From Nipponacmea schrenckii (lineage: Eukaryota; Mollusca; Gastropoda; Lottiidae): a stretch of 64,000 nucleotides of DNA. Below, in pieces: positions 55,560 to 64,000 of the stretch (the first letter of the stretch is position 1; the number at the start of each line of letters is the position of its first letter). The stretch spans positions 2,122,208 through 2,186,207 of the forward strand of contig CM060203.1 of the NCBI GenBank assembly GCA_030562195.1, given 5' to 3'. A model generated the notes under the pieces. It saw only the letters and a program-made list of their open reading frames with translations, searched no databases and had not been told where the DNA came from. Position numbers and translations under genes: made by a program.

Positions 55560-55916
55560 CAAGAATATAACTAACCAGTATATATAGTATACACCGTGTA
55601 GATAACTAACCTGTTTATAATACACACCAAGTATAATGTGCACACCAGTATACAGTGTACACCCCAGTATATAGTACATATCAAAAGAGTATACAACCGA
55701 GTATAATGCACACCAGTATGTACTACGCACCAGTATATAGTACGCACCAGAATATAGTACACACCAGTATATAGTACACACCAGTATATAGTACACACCA
55801 GTATATAGTACACACCAGTATATAGTACACACCAGTATATAGTACACACCAGAATATAGTACACAACAAAACAGCAAACCTCCGAGTATAATGCGCAGAA
55901 TATAAGCAAACATCAT
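55560..55916 (-). repeat. Minisatellite in inverted orientation, with monomeric 17-bp block
   Basis: From about 55560 the units are on the opposite strand (ACCAGTATATAGTACAC is the complement of the second half-unit). Between about 55723 and 55860 the block is a simple tandem of this 17-mer alone, without the GCGCATTATACTCGG half. Orientation therefore switches within about 50 bp of the preceding block, forming a large inverted repeat. Confidence 0.88.
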
Positions 55917-56262
55917 ACACGCGGGAACAAATTTTAGGTTGGGGGGGCAAACTTTTTCAAAGTCAAAAAACTGTTATCATTCATATACCTTCATTTCAAA
56001 ATTAATCGAATTACGGGAGATAACTCAAAAGAATTAAGACAACAATTATTATTTATTCAAATAATTTGATCGTGATAGACAAACTTATATTCTTTGATTG
56101 TATTACCAGCTTCGAAGGTTAAAAAATCAAGGAAATTTACAAATATGGCCTTATGAGACAATTACATATTTAGGCTACCCGGTACATATAATCATTTTAT
56201 TTCATTTGGGGGGGGGGGGCAAAAGATATTTTTCCCCTCCCTGTTCCTGCGCCTATGCAGCC
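55917..56262. mobile_element. Possible non-autonomous DNA element with G-rich ends
   Basis: The inverted minisatellite is interrupted by about 345 bp. The left end reads GCGGGAACAAATTTTAGGTT followed by a G run. The reverse complement of the right end reads GCGCAGGAACAGGGAGGGG. These are weakly similar inverted ends (GGAACA plus G run). There is no transposase. The class is unknown and the boundaries are approximate. Confidence 0.3.
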
Positions 56263-56450
56263 AAGTGTAATGCGCACTATATACCTGTAAGTAATATATA
56301 GGAGACACTATTTTATAGTTCACACCGGTTCCTAATACAAACTGGTATATAGTTCGTACCCAGAGTACCGCATACATGGAGGTCATATGCTTTGGTATTA
56401 AATACACACCAGTATAAAGTACAAATTGTTATATATCAACACACACTAAT
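56263..56450 (-). repeat. Degenerate inverted minisatellite remnants
   Basis: AAGTGTAATGCGCACTATAT, CAAACTGGTATATAGTTCG and ACACACCAGTATAAAGTAC are scattered, diverged copies in the same inverted orientation as 55560-55916. The array fades out here. Confidence 0.7.
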
Positions 56451-56553
56451 TTTGATACATGAATTAAGACACCTTTGCACCAATGAGCCTTTCTAAATCT
56501 GGCATGGGCTTTGAATGAGCTCAAATTAATACACAAACATCAATTCTTTACAA

Positions 56554-56559
56554 TTTATT
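56554..56559 (-). promoter_or_regulatory. Candidate poly(A) signal of the Ly6-type gene
   Basis: TTTATT on the plus strand is AATAAA on the minus strand, about 1.2 kb past the stop codon at 57753. It is one of several possible hexamers in A+T-rich sequence, so the choice is weak. Confidence 0.3.
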
Positions 56560-57752
56560 TTTATAAAAGATATATATTAGGGTTTGTTATTTGATATAAA
56601 ACAGAATGGAAAATGGAAATGACATAGAATATGATTTATGATAAAGGCATTATACAATAGACAGTATTTTTAAAGCAAATGATGCGCACCAACACCACAG
56701 ACAATCACTAGCTGTATCTGTGAATAATGTTGACGAAGGGCTGTGTCTAATAGAATCCATGAAAAGTTATTATTGCTCCTTACTACCTCAGAATACTGAA
56801 ATCTGACAATACAAGACTCCATACGCCAAAATAGATGTGTAATTTCTAAACAGTCTATTTCAGGCAGAAAGCATTCAGTAGAAACAGCAGCTACAAGTTA
56901 AGAATGATGACAAACAATTTGATGAAAATGAAACAGTTATAAGCAATATGTTCACAAACATTTGGTAACATATAGCCTATGGTTCTTTAAATTTATAATT
57001 TCTGAAGATATAATCAACAGCAAATGTCAACAATAATTCATTACATCATATCATAAGTGTACCAAGGAAAATCTACAGTTTGCTGCCAATTTAACAAGAG
57101 GACAGTGCTCAAACAGGTAATAGATATCTATTTGGAAAATTTTATGTAATAAAAAGTTACTCCAGTAGTCTACGGGGCTCAAAAGGGACATCAACAGAGA
57201 CCACAGTTTGTAAAATGATAAAATATCTCATGCCTGCCTGGCTGTTTTCAAGTTCGTAATAAAAAAATAACCACAATAATAACTTAAAAGTATATTTCTG
57301 TTTATGACAATATTAACCAATAGAATACCAATAACTGTTAGAGCACTACAAGAGGTTACCATTTACAATGATTTTCAAATTATGCACAAATTATTAAAAA
57401 AATAAAAGATATTCTATAAAATGAAGGGATATAAAAATGATTGTTTTTACAAAATATACACAGTTGAAACAGTTTATGAAAGATACCACAAAAATTCGTA
57501 TAAATTATTTCCTTTAAATTTCACTGTAAGCCCAAATACAAAGTTATAATTTCATCTGTTAATGTTAATTGTTATTGGGTTCAAAATGCATTTCTCTACC
57601 AAAGTGCAATACAACAGACCCACAATTTTCAACTAGTTAGGGTTTAATCACTTATTCTGGAAAATATTTTCATTAATTTTGTGAGAAGATATTTGAGAAG
57701 AGAATGATAAATTTAGTAAGGTATTAATTCTGTTGCTATAGTTATCATGAAA
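56560..57752 (-). other. Probable 3' UTR of the Ly6-type gene
   Basis: This A+T-rich sequence follows the stop codon of the terminal exon on the minus strand. No other exon or repeat is recognisable in it. The true 3' end cannot be set without transcripts. Confidence 0.4.
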
Positions 57753-57845
57753 TTAATGTCTTTGAAATCTGCTCAGACAAAATAGTGTCAACATCAGAGA
57801 CAAGGCTAGAACTGTGGTACTGTATTTTATATTGGATGATCCCAG
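57753..57845 (-). CDS. Last coding exon of GPI-anchored three-finger protein (GPI signal)
   Basis: On the minus strand a strong acceptor (a run of T then CAG, at 57846-57848) opens a phase-0 exon of 31 codons including TAA. The peptide begins LGSSNIKYSTT, a small-residue region suited to a GPI omega site. A hydrophobic stretch, VLALSLMLTLFCL, and a short polar end, SRFQRH, complete a classic GPI-anchor signal. It matches the phase-0 donor of the LU-domain exon at 63697-63875, giving an ordinary Ly6-family C-terminus. The 5.85-kb intron between them contains a DIRS-like retrotransposon. Pairing rests on phase, family architecture and strand; no transcript was seen. Confidence 0.8.
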   Translation of the reverse strand: MGSSNIKYSTTVLALSLMLTLFCLSRFQRH

Positions 57846-58334
57846 CTGAAAAAAAAAATAAACAGAACATTGAAAATGATCCATCAACACAACTGAAAAA
57901 GATAAAATAATCCATTCAGCCAATTAGATGTAAGTGAATTACTCTGAACAGCTTTCAGATTGAAATTAAGCTCGAATTCAAAAAGAAAAGAAATTAGATT
58001 TAAATACTTTCGCATTCCTGATTTTTGGGGTTTTTTTTATAGTTTTTCATCCTCATAAATAAGAAATTTAGGATGATAAATAAATAGACTCAGAGTACAA
58101 TCATCCTGTAGTAAAGATGGTTATGTAGTCACCATTAGTTAACTAAATATGCATCTCACACTTTATAAAACATTTTTATTTTGAAAAAGTGACAACGAAA
58201 CTATATTTAGAATTTAAAAAAAAAAGTGAGCAAGTGATAAACCTGTCCAGTTTGAATGAAGAAAAAAAGGAGCCTGGGTAATCAATGCTAACCCAGGAAA
58301 ATTACATAAATCTAATATTTATGATATTAGATAA

Positions 58335-58493
58335 TACTTATCCTGACATAACTTATTTGCATTTTCCGTTCTTCATCTCGGCTATTGTTGGAAGACATCA
58401 AAGGAAAAACTGACCCTGCGACCTGACCTCTGACCCGCCCTATATCACCACCGTCAACATCACGTGTCACACTGGCCTATACTTTCTCTTCCG
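58335..58493. repeat. DIRS inverted terminal repeat, 3' side
   Basis: TACTTATCCTGACATAACTT through GTGTCACACTGGC is inverted at 63172-63331 with about half a dozen differences. The outer 33 bp (58302-58334, ATCTAATATTTATGATATTA) are unique to this end and reappear in the internal complementary region. Confidence 0.9.
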
Positions 58494-58559
58494 TTGACCG
58501 TTAACCATAATACCCGTAGTACACAGTAACATGCCAAGGGGAGGCGGCGGGATCGATCC

Positions 58560-58646
58560 TTATGTCAGGATAAGTATTATCTAATATCATAAATATTAGA
58601 TTTATGTAAATTAATTTACTACTTATCCTGACATAACTTATTTGCA
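58560..58646. repeat. DIRS internal complementary region (ICR)
   Basis: The left half (58560-58609) is the exact complement of the element's left outer end. The right half (58610-58646) is the exact complement of its right outer end. The halves meet without overlap or gap at 58609/58610. In DIRS elements this region templates completion of the ends during circular replication. Confidence 0.9.
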
Positions 58647-58972
58647 GAATTCGTCAGTAAAGGAGGTGCTGGCATCAATCAAGTGTGAAGGAGGTGATAA
58701 AAGCATAGTTTCAGGTGTAAAAAGGTAAACCTCGATAAAAATCACTTTTACTATGACCCTAGTGCACCCCCCATTTTTCAAAAATAAAAAAACATCAAAA
58801 AATGCACGTATCACAATCTACAGAGGTACTGGAACCAACCTGTTAAATTCCGACGTTGACTGACACTCATTTTCCTTTCTATCAGCAATGTTAATCCAAT
58901 ATTACTATAAATAACCCCCAAATAAATAGGTCAAGGCCTCTGACCTCTGAACATATTTACACGGGTACCATA

Positions 58973-60203
58973 CTATATACATTCCCAAATTAATGACGCC
59001 CACTTCTTGGCCTTGATAGCACCTGTTGGGCAGCAACCAAAGGTCCCAGAGAATGAACACCATCCAGTCTCATCTGACAAATCTCTCAAATAGAAATTGG
59101 CAAATGTCGTGTCACCAGACCAAAAACATCCCTTCATAATATCACCAACAGAAATGTTATTGTGAAGGGCCAAAGTAGCGGCATAAGCCCGGATTTCGTG
59201 TGGTCGATCGGACACCGGTGGCGGAAGACCTGCACCTGCATAGGCTTCTAAAATAGTAGCTCGTAACCAAAACGCGATAGCATTTTTCTTTACGTCACCA
59301 TGTCCTGCTTTCAATGGTAGAAACAGCCGTTTTCGCCGATTTCTAAAACCACTTGTATATTTAATGTATGCTTTCAGTGCACGGACAGGACACAGAGACC
59401 TATCTTCTTTGTCATCAGGACCTAAAATGTTATCCAGTGATCTAATAACAAAAGTCCTATCCGGTTGTTCTGGTCGCTGATTCTTGGCAACAAAATCAAA
59501 CATTAGGCCAAGTTTAACAGCCCCTTTCCCTTTGGACCGCCGAAACTTGATTTGGGGGAACTTTCCAAGGCGGTACCTCCGAAACTCTGGCAGCAGTAGC
59601 AAAGGATATTAAAAACGCAGTTTTATAAGTAAGATGGGTTATATCAGCTTCCGATAAGGGTTCGTAGGGTGGTTTCGTCAGATACCAAGATCCCAAGGTG
59701 GTGGTTTGAACTTCTGTAACTAGCCATCTTGTCGGAAACCTTTCACCATGGAAGACTGTTTGACTATCCTAATTTGACGGGCAAAATTTTATCCCGGACT
59801 GAAGCGATTGACGTCACGTAAGAGGCAATTGTACCACCTCGCAACTTCTCCTTTCTTCTCTGAGAAAATCAGCAATATTTTCTTCTGGTGCCTTATCGGG
59901 AACTACCTGATTATCCATACACCAGTCAACAAAAGTTCGCCATCTTACGTCGTAGGCATTGCGGGTTGAAGATCTGTGAGCCTTTAAAACAGCTACCGAG
60001 GATTTTTCAGAAAAACCTTTCTTCATTAATCCTATCCGAACAAAGTCCAAGCCTGAACTTGAAAAAGTTCTGGATTTGGATGAGTTTCTCGTGTGTGTGG
60101 ATTTATTAGCAAGTTTTCCCACACGGGAAGCTTTACTGGATCTGGTTCTGCCATCTGCACACAAGATCTGGGATCCACTGGCGTGTTGGCCACCAAGGTG
60201 CAA
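58973..60203 (-). pseudogene. DIRS tyrosine recombinase, frameshifted
   Basis: The N-terminal (core-binding) part is at 59814-60203: GFSEKSSVAVLKAHRSSTRN then WRTFVDWC. The next frame (59514-59696) carries the first catalytic arginine in FATAARVSEV. The last (58973-59602) carries HEIRAYAATLALHNN (HxxR at residues 135-138 of that frame), the Trp of CFWSGDTTF (161) and the nucleophile Tyr of NFYLRDLS (171). The full catalytic set R, H-x-x-R, W, Y is therefore present but spread over at least three frames by small indels. The enzyme integrates circular cDNA in active elements. Confidence 0.85.
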
Positions 60204-60815
60204 TCAGGAGAATTTTGCACTTGTACTGTTTCACTTTTTGTAACACCCTGGGGATCAGTATTGCCGGTGGGAATACATATGCGTCCATCAAGTGCCAACT
60301 TATAGCAAGGGCGTCGTGATCCATCGCCATCGGATCTGGTACTGGTGAAACATAAATTGCCAACTGATGATTCAGAGTTGTTGCAAACAAATCCACTAGT
60401 GGGGTCCACAGTTGTCTGCATATTAGAAGAAAACAGTCCCAGTGTAACATCCACTCTGTTGCACTTGGCTTATTCGGACGCGACAGGGCATCCGCTATCA
60501 CATTCAATGCTCCGGGAATGTGTCTCGCATTCACCGCAACATGAAGATTGCCCACTAGGTGATAAAAGAAAAACGTTATGGCAACCAGGTCCTTCGACTT
60601 CGTTCCACCTTTTTTGTTTATATACGAGGCCACTGTTTTGAGTTGTCGGTTCCGATCATAAGCACTGAATTTCTTAATAGGCCTGACCAATTTTGAATTG
60701 CCAGAATTACAGCCAGAAACTCCAGGGAGTTGATGTGAAGTCTCCTCCTGATGATTCCATGTGCCCGATATGAACGGATTGGGGAATCAACCCTTTTTTT
60801 TTGAGGATCCGTCAA
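60133..60815 (-). pseudogene. DIRS RNase H domain, frameshifted
   Basis: RNase H motifs are INSLEFLAVILAIQNWSGLL and MIGTDNS (60618-60815). In a second frame (60133-60690) are VASYINKKGGTKS, ARHIPGALNVIADALSRPNK and PLVDLFATTLNHQLAIYVSP, and then ILLIAPWWPTRQWIPDL. The TDNS aspartate and the NVIADALSR aspartate are catalytic positions. A one-base shift at about 60640 splits the domain. Confidence 0.85.
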
Positions 60816-61235
60816 ATGAGCACCACATCCCTGGTGACTCGCGTCTGCATGGAGATGAAACTGAGGTTCCTTGTCCAGTAGGGGTATTCCCGATAGAACG
60901 TTTGAGGGGACCTTCCACCATTGAACAAACGTTCGTAAATCCGATGGTATCGAAACAATGGCCCCGGGGTCCCTTCAACACCATTTGAGCTTGAATGAAC
61001 ATCTGAGCGGTCGTAACTGAAGTCTCCCTCGTGCCGTAGCATCTTGGGCTGAAGTCGTTTCCCAAAAAATTTTTCCAATTGGTGAAACCCCTTCAAGATG
61101 GAAAATTCCTTGCCCCCGGCGGGGAGGTCCCTTTTGCCCCGAATTTGGCCCCCGAATGCAATTTTGTTTGGTTTAAATCGGGCCCGGACTCCTCCGGGGA
61201 AAATTGAAGGGAAAACTTTCAGGCGGAATTCGTGT

Positions 61236-62420
61236 TTAAGGCCCAAAAGGAGCCCTGGTAAATTTAAACCCGGGAAAAAAACCTTTTTTGGTTATTGTGT
61301 CCTGGGGAAGAAAAACCCGGAGGAACCCTTTTGGAAGATTGGAAGAAAACCGGGGACTTTTGGGGGATAAGGGGATTCTTTGCAGATCGATTGAGGCCAA
61401 GAAGTCCGTCGGGCGAATCGCTCTGCGTAACTGTGCAATCGATGTCATCTGGAAGTTTGGAGGTTGTTGAAGATATAACTTGTTGTAAGCTTTTAAGTTG
61501 TGGATCATTCTTAACTTCCTCGAATTTTTCTTTGGAACAAGAAAGATTCTTGAATAAAATCCCGGAGTTAGATTGTGCGAAAACACCTCTTCTATGGCTC
61601 CTTTTCTGTGATAATCTGTATGCTTTATCTCAGAACTGCCACGTGCGAATCTGGATATGATACCACCACTGGTCTTAGTGTCAAGGGTGGAACCGACTCC
61701 AACCGTAAAAGATATCCGTTCTCCAATACGTTGGTCACCCATGGATCGTCTAGCATTGACCAATTTCGCCAAAACCTTTATAGTCTTGCTCCAACGGGGG
61801 ATATTTCTACCAAAACTTCCGGTTTTGGCATGGTAAAATCCTGTATTTTTAACCCATCGAAATTGCCTGACAATAAGTCCTGATTCGTGCTCCATCATAT
61901 AGTCATCGATATCGAGGTGTTGCATTCCGTGATGTGTAAGGGGGTCTAGCATAACCTCCTTTTCATCCTTTATGTCTTTGCTCCGAAAGCTGCTAGATGG
62001 TCCGGACCGGTTATATGATGAAGTCGATGGTGTTGAGATAGAATCTTGGGTAAAGCGAGTTTTCTTCTGTGAAGAGACTGCATTACGCCCAAAAGGTACT
62101 TCCTTTTTAGTATTTTCTCGACTTTTAAGTTGGATTCTAGACATTTCGCTGTAGCCACCTGTGTTGTGTCTCTCTTGAGCATTCAGAGCCTCTTGAATAT
62201 TGTTGTTAAAAACATATTCTCCAGTCACTGGCTGTCTGAGCAACGTTTCTTTCAGATGCTGTTCCAGATTTGAACCTTCCAACGCTGCAACTCGTCTCTC
62301 CTTAATTACATTGCTATTCGACGTCATCATCATGTGCGTCTGTATAAGCTGGCGCCTCAATTTTAGTATCTGCTTGAAGATTACTTGTATCTGTAACAGT
62401 TGATCCAGTAGGACACACAT
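61236..62420 (-). pseudogene. DIRS reverse transcriptase (and gag-pol linker), degraded 3' end
   Basis: The 394-codon frame starts with a linker of about 240 residues (VIKERRVAALEGSNLEQHLK). It then has RT blocks KGAIEEVF, GFYSRIFLVPKKNSRKLRMI, HNLKAYNKLYLQQP and DFLASIDLQ. The catalytic DAY box and everything after it are scrambled: the sequence from 61370 down to about 60800 is full of doubled homopolymers (for example CCCGGGAAAAAAACC), and only faint RT palm and connection sequence survives. The RT group is DIRS1-like, a different lineage from the short element at 52847-54901. Confidence 0.82.
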
Positions 62421-63124
62421 CTGCGCTAAACAACAGATTTTTTAAAACGTCTAAAATCTGAGATGCGCTAGGAGTAGCTGATGCAACTGTAGGCGGTTCC
62501 ACAGTATGAGATTCGAGAACATCCCAGGATGCGTGGTTCTGAAATGCGCCAACACTTCGAGATACGCTCGCCTGCTTGGATGAGCTGGGCTTTTGGGATG
62601 CGCTGCTTTTCTTAGTTGCGCCTTTCTTCTGAGCTGTAGCGATCTTCTTAGATGCGCCTGACTTCTGTGATGCGCTCTTTTGAGATGCGCTCTTCCCAGA
62701 TACGCCAGAAATTTGAGTTTCGGCAATTCCACTATCTTGTGAACTGGCTGTCGCTGACTGTGAACTGGACAATTTTACTGCGTTTTCACTGTGTACGTAA
62801 GTTTCATCATAGAACTTCGTCGGGAACTGCGGGAGAACTTCTTCTAGCAAGTCTGTCTTGTTGAATACTTCTTTTGCGAACAACATCCAAATAAATTTTG
62901 AAAGCTGTATCATCTAATGATCTGCACCAATTACATCTTCGGGAAAACGAACATGGCATCCCGTCGCAACAATAGGGACAGAAGGGGTGAGGGTCCTTCG
63001 CCGATTTTACATGACTGCAAATCGTACAAACATGTCTTCTTTTCCCGGTCGGGGAGACGATAGGAATATCACCAGAAGACATAATACAAGAAACAAACAC
63101 CAACAATAACCAAACCATAAACAA
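62314..63124 (-). pseudogene. DIRS gag-like ORF, frameshifted
   Basis: The first frame (62807-63124, probable start at 63082, MSSGDIPIVS) has a Cys-rich domain, CTICSHVKSAKDPHPFCPYC then DGMPCSFSRRCNWC, like the C-x2-C modules of DIRS gag proteins. A frameshift near 62880 leads to the second frame (62314-62913), a Ser/Lys/Ala-rich segment with repeated SQKSGAS/KKSSASQK-type units. It overlaps the RT frame by about 107 bp. Confidence 0.75.
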
Positions 63125-63171
63125 AACTCAGAGAGCTAAGTTAAACACGTGCATTCTCCATGCACGGAAAA

Positions 63172-63331
63172 TGGAAGAGGAAGTATAGAGCCAGTGTGAC
63201 ACGTGATGTTGACGTTGGTGATATAGGGCGGGTCAGAGGTCAGGTCGCAGGGTCAGTTTTTCCTTCGATGTCTTCCGACAATAGCCGAGATGAAGAACGG
63301 AAAATGCAAATAAGTTATGTCAGGATAAGTA
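63172..63331. repeat. DIRS inverted terminal repeat, 5' side
   Basis: This is the complement of 58335-58493, with a few substitutions (for example GTTGGAAG against GTCGGAAG). The outer 10 bp (AAATTAAT at 63334-63341) are unique to this end and match the right half of the internal complementary region. Confidence 0.9.
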
Positions 63332-63696
63332 GTAAATTAATAGGAAAGTTCTTCAAATGTGCAAACGCAAAATGGTCATCTTCAAGTATACAAACAAACT
63401 TCCCCTTTTAACTTGCTTGAAAATCACTGAATTTATATATTCTATAACTAGTTACCTGATTTTGTAGATTTTAGAGGGATTTTGATGAAAAATTATGACA
63501 CCAATCATGGACTGTTGACTGTTATTTGTCAAGTTTGATTAAAGTTGCAATTTAATGTTCATACTTTCTTTTCTTTTAATATCATCTAGAGACCTTATCC
63601 TTTTAATGCTTACAGTAAACAGGGGCAATAGCAACTTGTCCCACCACAGAACTTTGTCCATTCCAGCCTCTGATGTAGGAACTTGGAAATACTTAC

Positions 63697-63875
63697 TGTT
63701 ACATAGTAATTACATCTGTCACCTTGACAACATTCAACAGCCTCCCAATCTTTATACCAATCTCTCATACTGCTCAAGCCTAACCGGCTCTGCTCCTTAG
63801 AACAGAACTCGTTGCCTACACAACTCTTATCAACATGATGCATTTTTTCACTTCGTGGAGTCCAAAAAGGTGGTG
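63697..63875 (-). CDS. LU-domain exon of a Ly6/uPAR-type three-finger protein
   Basis: On the minus strand an acceptor (ATTTTTAG) and a GTAAGT donor bound a 179-bp exon with phase 1 start and phase 0 end. It encodes PPFWTPRSEKMHHVDKSCVG and NEFCSKEQS, and ends in WEAVECCQGDRCNYYVT. CC-x2-D-x-C-N is the C-terminal signature of three-finger LU domains (Ly6, uPAR and the ectodomains of TGF-beta family receptors). A GPI-signal exon in matching phase downstream (57753-57845) favours a GPI-anchored Ly6 protein over a kinase receptor. The N-terminal half of the domain and the signal peptide lie beyond the window end. The specific function is unknown. Confidence 0.85.
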
Positions 63876-64000
63876 CTAAAAATATAATTTAAAGATGGTT
63901 TATGGCTTTCTGAAAAGATGCATGAATTAGAAAGAAAAAACTATTTCTAATTTACAATTTCCTAATCTTAGGCGAAATGAGAAATGAACTAAAAAAAAAG

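Larger units (their letters stand above)
58302..63341 (-). mobile_element. DIRS-like tyrosine-recombinase retrotransposon, nearly full length
   Basis: The element is 5,040 bp, coded on the minus strand. It has imperfect inverted terminal repeats of about 159 bp (58335-58493 and 63172-63331) with different outer extensions, and an internal complementary region (58560-58646) that equals the two outer ends joined. In minus-strand order the coding relics are a gag-like Cys-rich protein, reverse transcriptase, RNase H and tyrosine recombinase. This order and structure define DIRS elements, which replicate through a circle and integrate by recombinase without target duplication. All frames carry small indels, so this copy appears inactive as assembled. 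Confidence 0.9.
57846..63696 (-). other. Intron of the Ly6-type gene, hosting a DIRS-like element
   Basis: The intron runs from donor GTAAGT (minus strand, next to 63697) to the acceptor at 57846. The retrotransposon 58302-63341 makes up 5,040 of its 5,851 bp. The remaining 456 and 355 bp at its ends are A+T-rich and featureless. Confidence 0.75.

Noticed and set aside
55509..55950. Minus-strand repeat ORFs (YILVCTIYWCVLYTGV)
   Set aside because: They are the inverted copy of the same minisatellite and not genes.
63610..63843. Unspliced reading of the LU-domain exon as a 77-residue protein
   Set aside because: Its start is internal to the exon and its C-terminus is intron sequence past a good GTAAGT donor. 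The spliced exon is the better model.

Overview
The window is from an A+T-rich animal genome with long repeat-filled introns. Two spliced genes, two DIRS-type retrotransposons and several large tandem-repeat arrays can be supported. The host looks like an invertebrate, and my guess is a lophotrochozoan such as a mollusc. That guess rests on one tensin gene, abundant minisatellites and DIRS elements, and nothing in the window proves it.

Plus strand, about 13.1-44.1 kb: the 3' part of a tensin gene in 19 exons. Every exon has AG/GT borders and the reading frame is continuous, giving about 1,216 residues from the end of the PTEN-like C2 domain, through a long disordered Ser/Pro/Thr-rich linker, to the C-terminal SH2 and PTB domains and a stop at 44141. 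The phosphatase-like and most C2 exons must lie upstream of the window. Bases 1-13085 then read as a large upstream intron with no exon I could support. The linker holds one perfect and one variant LD motif. Exon 5 has two in-frame donor sites.

Tensin introns carry minisatellites of 16, about 20-25, about 60, 78 and about 85 bp. A 4.45-kb array of a 56-bp unit fills much of intron 7 and is interrupted by a 101-A/63-T perfect palindrome. They also hold two foldback elements, tRNA-derived SINE copies and a 42-bp direct-repeat pair with a hammerhead-like motif between its copies.

After the tensin 3' UTR come a 25-bp palindromic repeat array (about 45.1-45.4 kb) and a 34-bp minisatellite of about 4.5 kb (47.7-52.2 kb). 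That minisatellite resumes at 55.15 kb and then turns to the opposite orientation. A 2.06-kb internally deleted DIRS-type element (52847-54901, minus strand) lies between these blocks.

Minus strand, about 56.5-63.9 kb: the last two coding exons of a GPI-anchored three-finger (Ly6/uPAR-type) protein. The intron between them contains a nearly complete 5.04-kb DIRS-like retrotransposon (58302-63341). Its inverted terminal repeats and internal complementary region are preserved to the base, while its gag, RT/RNase H and tyrosine recombinase frames are broken by many small indels.

I found no clearly unprecedented system. The most informative items are the exact DIRS internal complementary region inside the Ly6-type intron, the short DIRS derivative whose RT ends at its own terminal repeat, the 17/34-bp minisatellite with an inverted monomeric block, and the LD motifs in the tensin linker.
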